Origin: Capronia americana
Taxonomy: Eukaryota; Ascomycota; Eurotiomycetes; Chaetothyriales; Herpotrichiellaceae
Reading direction: 5' to 3'
DNA: 64,000 nucleotides
Assembly: GCA_016110215.1 (NCBI GenBank)
Contig: JADWQD010000012.1
Span: forward strand, 744,001-808,000
Shown: piece by piece, positions 42,591 through 53,075 of the stretch
Numbering within the stretch: position 1 is the first letter of the stretch
Layout of the letters: each line of letters begins with the position of its first letter
Notes under the pieces: model-generated
Told to the model about the DNA's origin: nothing
The model's database searches: none
Seen by the model: only the letters and a program-made list of their open reading frames with translations
Translations under genes and position numbers: made by a program

Positions 42591-43281
42591 ATATTCCATG
42601 TTGGGCCAGCTCGCGCGGAGTATTACATCGGATTATACGTATGTGCGTCGGGTTTGCGTGATGGGAAGGCACAAACCAGAGATGGCTAAAGGAGTCCGAC
42701 TGTTCTCGCTTCAGTCCCGCGGTATGGACGGCGTTGTTGGATGGCGTCTGGCATGAGAGGCTACGATATGATGGTGTGGTATTGAATGTTAGGTTATGCT
42801 CTGAGATAATACATACTTGTTAAAGAGTAAGGATGTCGCTTCTTTGTCGCGCCCGTGGCAATTACTGTATCGCAAGGTATAGAAGAGGTAATTAGGTATG
42901 TAATCACCAGGAAATCCAGCCAGTAAACCCGCGAAATCTAGCTTCGTGGGTCATATCATCGCCAGTTGAACGCAAAGCTGTGTGCAGATTCAAACCCGAA
43001 AGTGACAAGGCTGGGATTCGCGTGCTGAACGGGATCAAAATGTGGGAGACATCCATCCGTCCGTCCATCCAAAGCAGTCATTCCGCGTTTAGTCAATCCG
43101 TGTGCTCATTCTGTGTGCTGTACTGCTAGTACCATCAGAAAAAGAGTATCACATCCACGATCCCGTCTTCGTTTCTGTGTTGGGTCGTAAATAGAAAACG
43201 AAATTACCATCCTCCATGCCGAAACCATCTCGAGCTCAGTCGTCCCACAATCGGCATCACATCAACTTGAACTATTTCCCG
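42591..43281. other. Intergenic
   Basis: About 690 nt after the minisatellite with no recognisable gene. Confidence 0.5.
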
Positions 43282-44131
43282 TCAGGCCATATAGTCGAGG
43301 AAGACGCTTCCCAGGTGCCCGGCCATGCCAGCGGTGATCTTTTTGGACGGACAAGGGTCGTAGATATAAACACACTTCTCGCAGTCGAACTTCGACGGAG
43401 TAAAATGCCAAACCGAGCCATACAGCTTTTCGGGCATGAATCCTACTGCCGCCATGGCGTGGAGGAAATCCGCCCAGCTGATCTCTCGGACGTGGTCTCC
43501 CTCCGAGGGCGTATGAAACATGGTCGAGAAATCCTTTCAGGCACGCCTAACAAGGTTGACAGCGGGCGTTCCATTCGTATGTTGACGCTCGATCGCGGGT
43601 CCTTGGTCGGAAGATTGTACCGATTCACCGCTATTGATTTGGGATTGAGAAACCTCTGTGGTGGTCTCGAGCCCGCCGAGTTGCATTAGGCCGACATAGT
43701 ATTTGGAAGATCCGCCTTCTACGACACCATCCACCGCTTCAGGGGTTTGGGACAGTCCTGGGATCGGGGTATCCCATTCGGGCGTACGGCGGATCTTTCG
43801 CGACGCTATACCGTGTTGCGGGAAGATATCATGAAGTTTCCGGTTGACGTGCTTGACGAAGTGTGCATCCACAGCTTTTTCACAGCTTGGCAAGGTGAGC
43901 CTCAGCTTTACCCACATGCTCCGCATTGTAAGCCTTGTCGATAGGACGGTGAAGCTCCTCCTTAAATGGTGACGATGTGGGACAACCTGGGAGGAGGCGG
44001 TAGAGGAGAGTGTTAGCACGCACCGTTTCGACACCTTTTCTCACCTGGTCGAATATCGGTCCTTGCCTCTCCTCGTCCGTTGGTCCCTTCCACACCGATA
44101 TTGACAGAAAAGACCGGTTCGGCTGTCTCAC
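43282..44131 (-). pseudogene. Decayed fungal gene (ISWxDFLHAM...YGSVWxFTP family)
   Basis: Three blocks read in order on the minus strand. Block 1 (44131-43880): GPIFDQVRKGVETVRANTLL, YRLLPGCPTSSPFKEELHRP and IDKAYNAEHVGKAEAHLAKL, then a stop. Block 2, shifted one frame: EKAVDAHFVKHVNRKLHDIF, PQHGIASRKIRRTPEWDTPI, ending at TGA 43537. Block 3, same frame as block 2: ISWADFLHAMAAVGFMPEKL and YGSVWHFTPSKFDCEKCVYI, ending at 43282. The third block resembles a motif I associate with widespread fungal proteins of unknown function. A frameshift near 43885 and the TGA make it look non-functional. A 37-nt intron (GTAAAG...AAAAG) could bridge the first break but is shorter than any other in the window and would delete coding-like sequence. 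Confidence 0.55.
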
Positions 44132-45413
44132 AAGGTGAGCACCTAGCGCAACAACAGAGAGGGATCTAGCGTGACTTTGTTATCTGTTTGAGCCCTCGGA
44201 AGTCGCCCCGGCATCGCTCAGGCACGTCTGGCTACGCGGCCAAGAGGACCAGTTTGCGTTGTTCTTTGGTCTTCTTCATCCATCGTTTTCCGATCACCTC
44301 CTCGCGCCGAACAAGGATCTCTCGTTCTTGCTGTTCATGCTGCAGAGACGTCAAAGTGATCGAGAATTCCTTCACCGGAGAAAGGCAGTTGAAAGACACT
44401 GGCCACCCGCGGCAGAACGGCGTCAAGAAGAAGTGAAACTGGAGTAATCGGATAGGATAGTAGAAGCGATTCGTAAAAGGTGTCTGTAGGTGTTTTGTTA
44501 AGCTCACCCAAGTCAATGGCGCAGGTCAAGGCTCAGCGGCATCACGTGGACGTACAACGGGTCTATGAGGCGACAGCTTGTTCATCGTGTTGTGACATTC
44601 CAGTCAGTTGGTTGACAGGGGCGGTCCTGGCAGCGCGCCCCTCTTGTTGGCCTCTGTTGGACTCAGTTGAGAGGCCATGATAAGCGCAGTGAAGACAAGC
44701 GTGCCGAAGCTGCGCGCGTGAATCTTGCACCTGATGTCTGACCGATACGTACATACTGATCGCGAGACCTGGGGCACCATTCTCCATCATTGTGACGAAG
44801 CCAACTTTTAAACGTTCGCGGTTCTTTCCAAATGCGTTCTCACTTGGGCCAGCCATTTCAGGCCGCCGGCGATGACGCGCAAGGCCCGTTCAACCCCCCC
44901 TCGACGGCCTCTGTCATGGTTGGTAGGATACGAGTAGTACGCGTAGGTTTCGAGATCTACGCTCGTATCTATGTACGTGGCAATCCTTTTTGCGAATACG
45001 AGTCCGGATGCGCAGTACGGTGGTAGGATAGCGTACCCCCGTACCCCCACACAAAGCCAATACTGGTGCCTAGTAGTCACAGCAGCGAGCGAGCTCCTCG
45101 CAGTAGCGAGCGAAAATGCATAGGTACGAGGTCTGGTAGGACCTTAACCTTGCGGATAATCTCTTGCTGTAGGATACGGTGAGACGGCGTTTGATGGCCC
45201 GCATAGACAAACAAAGGTACAGTACAGTACGCTGTCTGCCTTCCTGCCCTGCTTGTTTGCTTGCTCACTTGCTCGCTATCGCTAGATACAATGTACAATG
45301 TACCGAGCGTGTGTGGTATGAGTACTTCTTCCTTCCACGACCGCTTTATTATTGCAGTCTATTTGACCACTGACCACTGACCACTGACACCCCGACGACG
45401 GTGCCCTGGGACC
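44132..45413. other. Intergenic
   Basis: 1.28 kb without a recognisable gene; upstream region of the alpha/beta hydrolase. Confidence 0.5.
45364..45388. repeat. (TGACCAC)n short repeat before the hydrolase start
   Basis: Three perfect 7-nt TGACCAC units plus a partial one end about 25 nt upstream of the ATG at 45414, in the presumed 5' leader. Confidence 0.85.
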
Positions 45414-46391
45414 ATGTCCCTCGAATTCAAACTCAAGACCACCCACTCCAAGGATGGCACCAAGATCGCATACTATCAAATCGGCACCGGTCCGGGCGTG
45501 ATCATCCTCCATGGCGGCATGCAACATGCCCTCAGCCACGCTGACCTCGCGACGTCTCTCGCCGGCCATTTCACCTGCTACCTGCCGGACCGTCGTGGAC
45601 GCGGGCAGTCCGGGACCCCCAGCAAACACTGCGCCTATACGCCGCAAAAGGAAGTCGAAGACGTAGAGGCCATTCACGCCGCGAGTGGCGCCAAGTTCAT
45701 CTTCGGCGTCAGCTCCGGCGCGCTGCTCACTTTGAAAGCTGCGTTGGCGGCCCCGCCGTCACATATAGCCAAGATCGCGGTCTTCGAACCGCCGTGGTGG
45801 CCCGAGGAAGACCGAGACGGCCAGATGGCTTGGATCGCGAGGTACGAGGCTGAGGTCGAGGGCGGCGAGCTTGCCAGCGCGGCCGTGACGGCCATGCTGG
45901 GCGCGCAGATGGGCCCGCCGATCTTGCAGTCGAAGTACTTCCCACGGACCATCTTGGTCGGGCTAACGAAACTGATGATGAGGTTCGATCGACCTGTCGG
46001 TATGCCGACCAACAACAACGCGGGAACAAACACCGCGGGAACAAACACCGCTGTGGACCAGCAGGGATTGTCGTTCGGGGACCTGGTCCCGACGTTGCGC
46101 AACGATATCAAAATCGCGTTGGACATGCTGGGAGAGAAGAATCTTCAGACGCTCTCGGCAATTCGGACGCAGAGTTTGGTCCTCGGGGGGACGAGGAGTC
46201 CAGAATACCTGCAACGCTCGGTGCGTGAGCTCGACAAGATCCTGCCCAACTCGAAACTCGTTCGGCTCGAAGGCATCGACCATGGCGGCACTTTCAACAA
46301 GGCACAGCGTGGGAGTCCGGAAGTGTTTGCGCGGGAACTGCGGCGATTCTTTTCCGAGGGAAACGATGTACAGATGCCGGAAGGAGATTGA
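45414..46391 (+). CDS. Alpha/beta hydrolase
   Basis: 325 residues, single exon, start in ACCATGTCC. Typical fold markers: oxyanion-loop HGG in VIILHGGMQHALS, DRRGRGQSG after strand 4, the nucleophile elbow GVSSGA (Ser100), and the terminal histidine in LEGIDHGGTFN. LVLGGTRSPEYL corresponds to the strand 7 region where the acid is usually found, but the usual Asp is not obvious there. An insertion NNNAGTNTAGTNTA near the lid is a small internal repeat of AGTNT. The substrate cannot be inferred. No signal peptide, so intracellular. Confidence 0.85.
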   Translation: MSLEFKLKTTHSKDGTKIAYYQIGTGPGVIILHGGMQHALSHADLATSLAGHFTCYLPDRRGRGQSGTPSKHCAYTPQKEVEDVEAIHAASGAKFIFGVSSGALLTLKAALAAPPSHIAKIAVFEPPWWPEEDRDGQMAWIARYEAEVEGGELASAAVTAMLGAQMGPPILQSKYFPRTILVGLTKLMMRFDRPVGMPTNNNAGTNTAGTNTAVDQQGLSFGDLVPTLRNDIKIALDMLGEKNLQTLSAIRTQSLVLGGTRSPEYLQRSVRELDKILPNSKLVRLEGIDHGGTFNKAQRGSPEVFARELRRFFSEGNDVQMPEGD

Positions 46392-46490
46392 TACCCATTG
46401 CTAGCTAAGAACGCTCAAGAACAACGCCGCCAGATTTGTCTTTTAGATGGTGTACAGATATCGTCTCCCACTGCTCGGTCGATCATCCAT

Positions 46491-48509
46491 TCAATCCACC
46501 AGTGGCAGTGAATTTCTCGCCTCCCTCAGAGCGAGATACTCAATGATATCCACATCACCATATCGCTCCAGACTCGAGGGTGATCCAGGCCGTCTGGTGT
46601 CCTCCGTTCTCCTATTTTTCGCTCCAGAGCTCGGAGGGCTCTTTCCCACGCGGGACGGTAATCGCTTCGGCGCCCCGATCATCCAAACCCCTTGTTTTTC
46701 CCATCTTCTCTGCCTTTTCATGCTCCCTTGCCAGTCACGAAGCCACAAGGAGGTCAGTTCCGGGTGCCATAGACTACCCATCCTGTCGGTACCACTGAGA
46801 AGGGACTCAATCAGCGCCCAGCCATCGCTTTCACAATCTGGGGAATAACCTGCGCGACTGAGACCAAGCCGGAGACCAAGATTGACGTGGACAATATGTC
46901 CCTTCGTACGGAGTCGATTGTCGGACTGTTGAAGCAGGAAAGAGCCGAGGACCAAGGCCGACCAGGTTAACGTCATCTTGTGCTCGTGCGAGTTGGAGAA
47001 CCCGTCAAGTTTTTGGTTGATAAATGTCTTCGCGAGGTCATCTAGCAGTAGAACGCCGCTGGAGACATCAAAAACGTCTGTAACGGCACCAGCATCTCCC
47101 ATATTCGACACCAGATGCTGATGTAGTTGTAGGCAGAATGCCAGAAGTGAGCAGCACAGCTGTAAGTCCGTCGCGGTCAGTTCGTCACATGAGCGTAATA
47201 TATCGCCGAAACGCCGACAGTGCTCGACGAGTTCAGGCGCTGATTTCGCCATCGTTCTGAATGTTCCGGGTTTTTGACTCGACGACCGAGTCAACGAATG
47301 AGTGAGGAACTCCAGTTCTTTGGCTACGTCGACCGATAAGTCAAGTCCGCCAAGTAAGGTAGGAGACTGCGCGCGCAACTGTTGTTTCGGTGGAGCATTC
47401 TCTTTTGACTGGGAGCGGCTAAGCGAATGTAATCGAAAGCTACTTTTGCAGGTTAGCCTTTGTGCGGTCCTGTAGCCACGGAGCGCGTCCCAGCTGTACA
47501 ATGTCAGTCAGGTGTCTTGGGGTTGGAGATCTCGGATTCTACCTTTGTAGCCGATTTTCAATGACGCGCGCAACGTCAGACTCGGGGTGAGTAGCGATAT
47601 ACTCCTTTGCAATCTTCTGAAAGGCCTCAAAATGAGCAATAAATGCTTCTGGCTCGCTTGACATGTACTGGTAGGAATGTCAGCTCTTCTGTGTTCCATT
47701 TCGAGAGGATAAGGGTTCACTGACGGCAATGCTAATCATCCTACCAATTGTGAACAGGACAGCTTCTGTGCACCCGAACCTAGCTGACGATAGCTTCTGT
47801 CGCAAGCTCGACATGGCTAGACCCCTATGGTAAAGCATAAACTGGTCCTCGGCAGGATCCTTGCCTTGTGCAAGGACCCATGCTGTCCGGCTGACAGCAA
47901 CAGTGGCATCAAACAACATGTCATTCTGCAAGGCAACAGGCCAGCAGAGGTCAAGGTGCGTATTGTAGCCCATGAGGTCATCGAAGTTTCCAGCCTTGTG
48001 AGGCGCCCAGACGTGGATGTCTATAGCATGTTGTCAGTTGGACTAGTAGATTCAAGGTCAGGGTATAAGTACAGTGACATACAATAGTCCACCTGTAGCA
48101 TGACCGTTTTCGTGTTCGAAGAGGGGAATGCACTGAATGGGTCTGTCCGTAGTCCCGTCCGTATCGAAAAAATGACGTGTGCATCGTCGGTCTGCCCTGG
48201 CTCAGCCCATCTCCCCTTCTGTCGCTGGTCGGGACTTTTACTCCTGAGTGGCGACGCGGATGCCCCTTTGTGGCCATCGACCGACGGTGTCGACGAGGTT
48301 GACCTCCACCCAACCAAACTCCGAGCATATCCTGCGTCCTGCTTTGCAGAAAATCTCTGGTTTTGGCGCTTTCCCGCACTCTGAAAGCGCCGAGCTTGAC
48401 TCGAGACCAATCGTGAATGGTCCTGATGGAAAGACTGCGGCCCTTGATCAATGAAGACGTAGTCCGGGATTTTCGCTTGAGAGTTCTTCTTCTTTCGCTG
48501 TTCGGGCAT
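46491..48509 (-). CDS. Fungal transcription factor-like protein without Zn cluster (four exons)
   Basis: Exons 48509-48083, 48020-47725, 47667-47543 and 47493-46491; introns 62, 57 and 49 nt (donors GTATGT, GTCAGT, GTAGAA; acceptors CTATAG, CTACCAG, TTGTACAG). Total 616 residues. An upstream ATG at 48599 would add 30 residues. The N-terminus MPEQRKKKNSQAKIPDYVFI with basic and Ser/Arg-rich segments, followed by DLCWPVALQNDMLFDATVAV, VLAQGKDPAEDQFMLYHRGL, and helical blocks through LTWSALVLGSFLLQQSDNRL, matches the middle region of fungal regulators (Fungal_trans_2 type), which often lack a DNA-binding Zn2Cys6 motif. The role is probably regulatory, target unknown. Confidence 0.75.
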
Positions 48510-48599
48510 GGTCGATGATCTGACCTTCTTGGGGGTCCAAGTAAGTTTTGAAACAGGAACACCGGGAATGCTGAACGTAGGTTTCGCCCCTTCAGCCAA

Positions 48600-50079
48600 A
48601 GTATGAATAGCCTACGCTTTTGTATCCTTCTAAGAAGCTGCGCAAAAGCTTAGGACTTTAATCCATAGCCCGGTAGGCATAGGAGCAGTTGCCAGGTGGA
48701 TGACTCAGCCGCCAAATATTAGAGCCTTGGTGTGGCAGATTTTAGAATCGTCAACAGATCAGACAGGCTTCTAGCCAATTCGATATAAGCTCGAAGACTC
48801 AAGGGGAAGCGCTTGAGCGCTAAATTCGTGACTCTTCCTGTCTGAGTCTCCGGGGCCGAGCTATTGGTCATCAAAACGGCGCTGGTGATGTATTGCCGTG
48901 AATCCGAATGGATATTGCTTTGTGATATGCGAGGCTCTGACCGACATGCTCCCAACCTATGAGATCGTAAGCTTTCGACCGTGGGGCCGTCGATCACAGC
49001 ATGGATCCGACGGAACTTGCCTTGCGCAAAATAAGGCTGAAGTTAGCTCTCTCGTACGCGGCAACAAACTGCTCGTTAGTCCAGCTCTAGCAGTTTCGTA
49101 AAGGTTCTCCAGTTCATTAGTAAGTGGCAGCGCAAATATCGCCTTCAGAATCCCAGTCCCCGTTCGGAATTCACGGTCGAGCGGTCGTCAAGTAACAATC
49201 TCCGTCAGATGGTTGTTGCTTCGGCTCAAGGAATATTCCGGTCCTTGTTGACGAAGTTTCGTGGGAGCAATGATCGTGTTAGAGAGGCTATAATACGAGA
49301 ATTGCACTTAGCCCTCGCGGAAGTCGCCAAGACTGGTTTGGACTCGAGCTTTCTTTGTCAAAAGGTGTACAAACATCACGCTTACCATACCAGGCAGGCG
49401 CTGCTGGAGTGATGAAGTAAAAAGGACCGCGTCCATGATAGACCGCGGGAGCCCAGGGCGCGGATAAGCATCCCGTGCTAGAATCTGCACATTCCTTGCG
49501 ACAACGCTATTCCCGTCTTGGTCAGAGCAGGATTTATTGGCCTTCTGAATTGCAAATACGAGACTCTGGCATGAGGCGGCAGACGATCGGCACCTCAGAC
49601 CTCGTATTGTGCGACTGGCGACCGAATCTCTGACATCACCGAGGGGAACTATCGAGCAGACCTCGTCGACTTCTTAGCCATGCCATCGGCCCAGTTTCAG
49701 GAAGTGGACATGTCAAATTGAGCACAACCAATGAGAAGAAGCCGGCGCTGAGATGTGACCGTTCTGGGTTAAACTTTTTGGAGTTCCAATTGGCTGTCTA
49801 TTGACGGCGAGAAATCAGGAGCTGGGGTAAAGACTTTCAGTCAAAAAAGTAACGGAAGACTGGAATAGGGAATTTGGTGCCGTTTTCACCGCAACTCATC
49901 TGCTTCATGATTCAGCAGTGCGCATGAACAGATTTCGTGGCCCTGCCGGCGATGGTAGAGCGTACCGCAACGATGGAGTCAATGGTATAAAGCCGTGCTG
50001 TACTGAACCCAGATCAGCCACACAGGGTGAATGTAGCACAGACCAGTCCCCAGATTGAACATTTGCATTTATTGTCAGA
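48600..50079. other. Region with coding-like fragments, no confident gene
   Basis: No intact gene is called. Minus-strand frames contain protein-like runs, such as an open stretch from ~49675 to 49308 (SVVARNVQILARDAYPRPG, then SIMDAVLFTSSLQQRLPG) and one near 49060-48900 (WTNEQFVAAYERANFSLILR, then a stop and YDLIGWEHVGQSLAYHKAIS), ending near 48719. The plus strand has a 67-codon ORF at 49209. These could be exons or remains of a broken gene. Confidence 0.35.
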
Positions 50080-51117
50080 ATGGACTCCGCAACCAAATAT
50101 GCTATCCCGGAAGGAAGCCTTGTCGTTGTCAGCGGTGCCAACGGTTTTATTGCGAGCCATATCGTCGATCAGCTTCTGTTGGCAGGCTATCGTGTCCGTG
50201 GGACCGTGCGCAACGCAAAGAAGTCTGGCTGGGTTGCTGATTTTTTTGGAGACAAGTATGGCGTCGGCAAGTTCGAGCTGATTGAAGTGCCGGAAATGGC
50301 AGAGGCAGGAGCCTTTGACGAGGCGGTGAAAGGTGCTTCTGGGTTCATCCACACAGCCACACCTGTCATGGTGTCCTATGATCCGAACGAAGGGATTCCA
50401 ATCGTTGTGGAGGGTACGCTGAACGCATTGAAAGCCGCTGCTGCAGAGCCCACGATCAAGCGGTTTGTGTTAACATCGTCCTCCACTGCTGCCATCAGTC
50501 CCAAGCCAGACCTTGAGTTCAGCGCTGACGAGTCAACCTGGAATGAAGAAGCGGTCAAAGCCGCCTGGGCGCCGCCACCATACGAAGGTGAACAGCGCAA
50601 ATTGGATGTATACTCTGCCAGCAAGACCCTGGGCGAGCAGGCTGCATGGAAATTTGTGAAAGAGCAGAAACCAGGTTTCGTCTTGAATACAGTCCTCCCG
50701 AATTGCAATATGGGGTTGGTCCTGTCACCCGAAAACCAAGGGGCACCGAGCACAGTCGGCTGGCTCAAAGCGCTCTGGAATGAGTTCAAGGGGCAAGAGA
50801 AGCTCAAAGCCAACCCTCCGCAGTATTATGTCAATGTCCAAGATACAGCCCGCGTTCATGTCGGGGCTCTCATCTTCCCTGATGTCAACGGCGAGCGACT
50901 CTTCGACTTCGCATACCCGTTCAACTGGAACGACATTCTGGCGATATACCGGAAGCTGTATCCAGACCACAAATTCATGGGTGATATTCCTGATCTCGGC
51001 AGGGACCTGAGCAAAGTCACGAATGGGAGGGCGGAGGAGATCGTGAAACGATTCGGTCGACCTGGGTGGACAAATTTGGAAGACACTGTACGCGATGCCG
51101 CTCAGGGCTGGGCTTGA
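50080..51117 (+). CDS. NAD(P)-dependent extended SDR reductase (Gre2/dihydroflavonol reductase-like)
   Basis: 345 residues, single exon. The Rossmann motif VVSGANGFIASHIVDQLLLAGY gives GxxGxxA (Gly19-Ala25); RNAKKSG after strand 2 carries an Arg suited to NADPH. The active site has SSSTA (Ser133-135) and YSASK (Tyr178, Lys182). The C-terminal domain (YYVNVQDTARVHVGALIFPD) is typical of the dihydroflavonol reductase/methylglyoxal reductase (Gre2) group. It reduces carbonyl compounds; the exact substrate is unknown. The start MDSATKYAIPEGSLV is the usual one for the group. Upstream lies the fragmentary region; downstream is 2 kb without a gene. Confidence 0.9.
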   Translation: MDSATKYAIPEGSLVVVSGANGFIASHIVDQLLLAGYRVRGTVRNAKKSGWVADFFGDKYGVGKFELIEVPEMAEAGAFDEAVKGASGFIHTATPVMVSYDPNEGIPIVVEGTLNALKAAAAEPTIKRFVLTSSSTAAISPKPDLEFSADESTWNEEAVKAAWAPPPYEGEQRKLDVYSASKTLGEQAAWKFVKEQKPGFVLNTVLPNCNMGLVLSPENQGAPSTVGWLKALWNEFKGQEKLKANPPQYYVNVQDTARVHVGALIFPDVNGERLFDFAYPFNWNDILAIYRKLYPDHKFMGDIPDLGRDLSKVTNGRAEEIVKRFGRPGWTNLEDTVRDAAQGWA

Positions 51118-53075
51118 GCAATGGAGTCATTTGAGGGTGACTAGGAAGAATGCCTCCTTCGGAAGCGCGACTCGGTGGATGAAGTGACAGTCGCAAAGTC
51201 AGAGTTCACTCACCTTCGATTTCTCTCTCCTTGTGTCATTACAAATAAGCACGTGATGCTGATTGTCCTCAAACCTTCAAAAGAACTGCTCCGGTTTCTT
51301 CCTTAGCTCCTCTCTTGTTCTTCGAGCCCCGCAAATGGCAGCGCAGGTCGTCATCATCTCGAACCCGGGAGATGGCCACTTTGGCTTGGAGTCCTCGATG
51401 ATAAGTCGTCCTACATATTCAGCAGCCCGGCAGGCCGCTCGGCAGGTTGAGGAGGGCAGTATCCTTCGTTCGCTTATCTGTCTTTCATATCTCAATATCG
51501 ACAGTCCCTCATTTCAAGCCGACGCTTTCTGTTTTCCACAACTCATTTCTCGTCACTGACAAAAGGCTCATACCCTCATTCCCCTGCTAAAATGAGGTAC
51601 CAAACCCTTCGATTTACCATGTTCTACAAAGAACCCAAAGACGAAAACAGACAGGCAGCGAATGCGCATCCCTCGCGTGTGGCGTCTTCGGCATCTGGGA
51701 CAACCAGCCTGCGATCAATAACTTCGAGTGCGTCGCTATTGTCAAGTCATTCCACAAGCTCGACGAGCAATGCACAAACGAAGAGTGATGGTGAAGTGAG
51801 AAGACTGTCATAAAAGGCACCTAAATTTACTGGGTCACGGTGAACCGGACTCGATGGAAATGGAATGACAGAAGGCACACATACGCGGGAGTCCTGTTGA
51901 ACGCAAAAGGAGTTCTATCACCGTCCCGCATCGCGACGCTGTGAAACGAGTATTTCATCGCTGAACCTCTGCCAAACCGCAATCCCGGGTACTCACCGAT
52001 GTTGCGATGCTTCCTCTCTATCAAGGGTCAACGGCCGCGAAAACACCACGATTGGAGTCCATTCCGGTTACGCCGAGTTTCGGAGAGCGATTTTCGGCGA
52101 CGGATGCACATGCTGGGTTTCCCTGGGTTCTCCAGCTTTGACGATTTGCATACTTGCTTGCGCGCCTATGGGCGATGGAGAAAGATGAAGTTGTGAGAAT
52201 TGGGCGTCTGATTTATGACTATTCATGTACCAACATACTTAGCCACGGCGCAGGAAGAGGATAGACAAACGAGTCTGGGAGATAGCCGCATCCTTCCGCC
52301 CCGGTTCCACATTCAGGGACCCAATTTGATCAGTTCGAAAGCCAGATGCCACGTTGATCTTACCGTTTGGTCACGCGGTATAGAAATGGCGGCACAGTCA
52401 TTGGCCTTATTGTGTAGTTTTCACATGCCTCGGACTGGGAGCAGATCTCATGATGGGCAGACTGATGGCCGCGGAAACAGGGCCCGAGACATGTGAACAT
52501 GGACCTGGAGAGACTTGCGCGTGGTACTGTGCGGGGGGCAGCGTCCCCAATTTTCGACGACTACAGCACCTGGGGGAGAGAACGCCGGACGCCCCGTATG
52601 AAAGCGCGGACTTCTGGGAAGGGAAATAACCCCCGAAGTATGGGTGCATGGGCACAATGGCGAGTGAGAATCGGCAATTTGAGCGTAAATCTACAGCATC
52701 TAGGACAATACTAGCTGAGTTCTTCTAGAGGTACAAAAAGAAGTCCGTCGGTCTTCCAAAACAAAGGTGAATAACTTCAAAGGGCTGCAGGTGCCATCGT
52801 CGGCAGGAGCAACGTGGGCGCCAATCAGGTGACAGGTGAAGCATATTTGAAGTCACTGCGCACGAGCCGAGGTCCGTTCATTGAATTGTCTGCAAGAATC
52901 ATCGACTTGGGTTGATCTATTCCCGTCGAGCCGCGCAGCTGATCAACTTCTCCCTGTTCTGCGATCTTGAGCTTCAAAAGGTGTCCCTTCTTTCTCCTAT
53001 CCGCGACCTCGACATTCTGTTGCGAGCACTCTCACCAATTGCCATTGTCATCATCACCTCCGACACTCCTTCACG
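51118..53075. other. Intergenic
   Basis: Nearly 2 kb with only short ORFs (for example 51592-51813 +, Ser/Thr-rich). No gene recognised. Confidence 0.5.
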
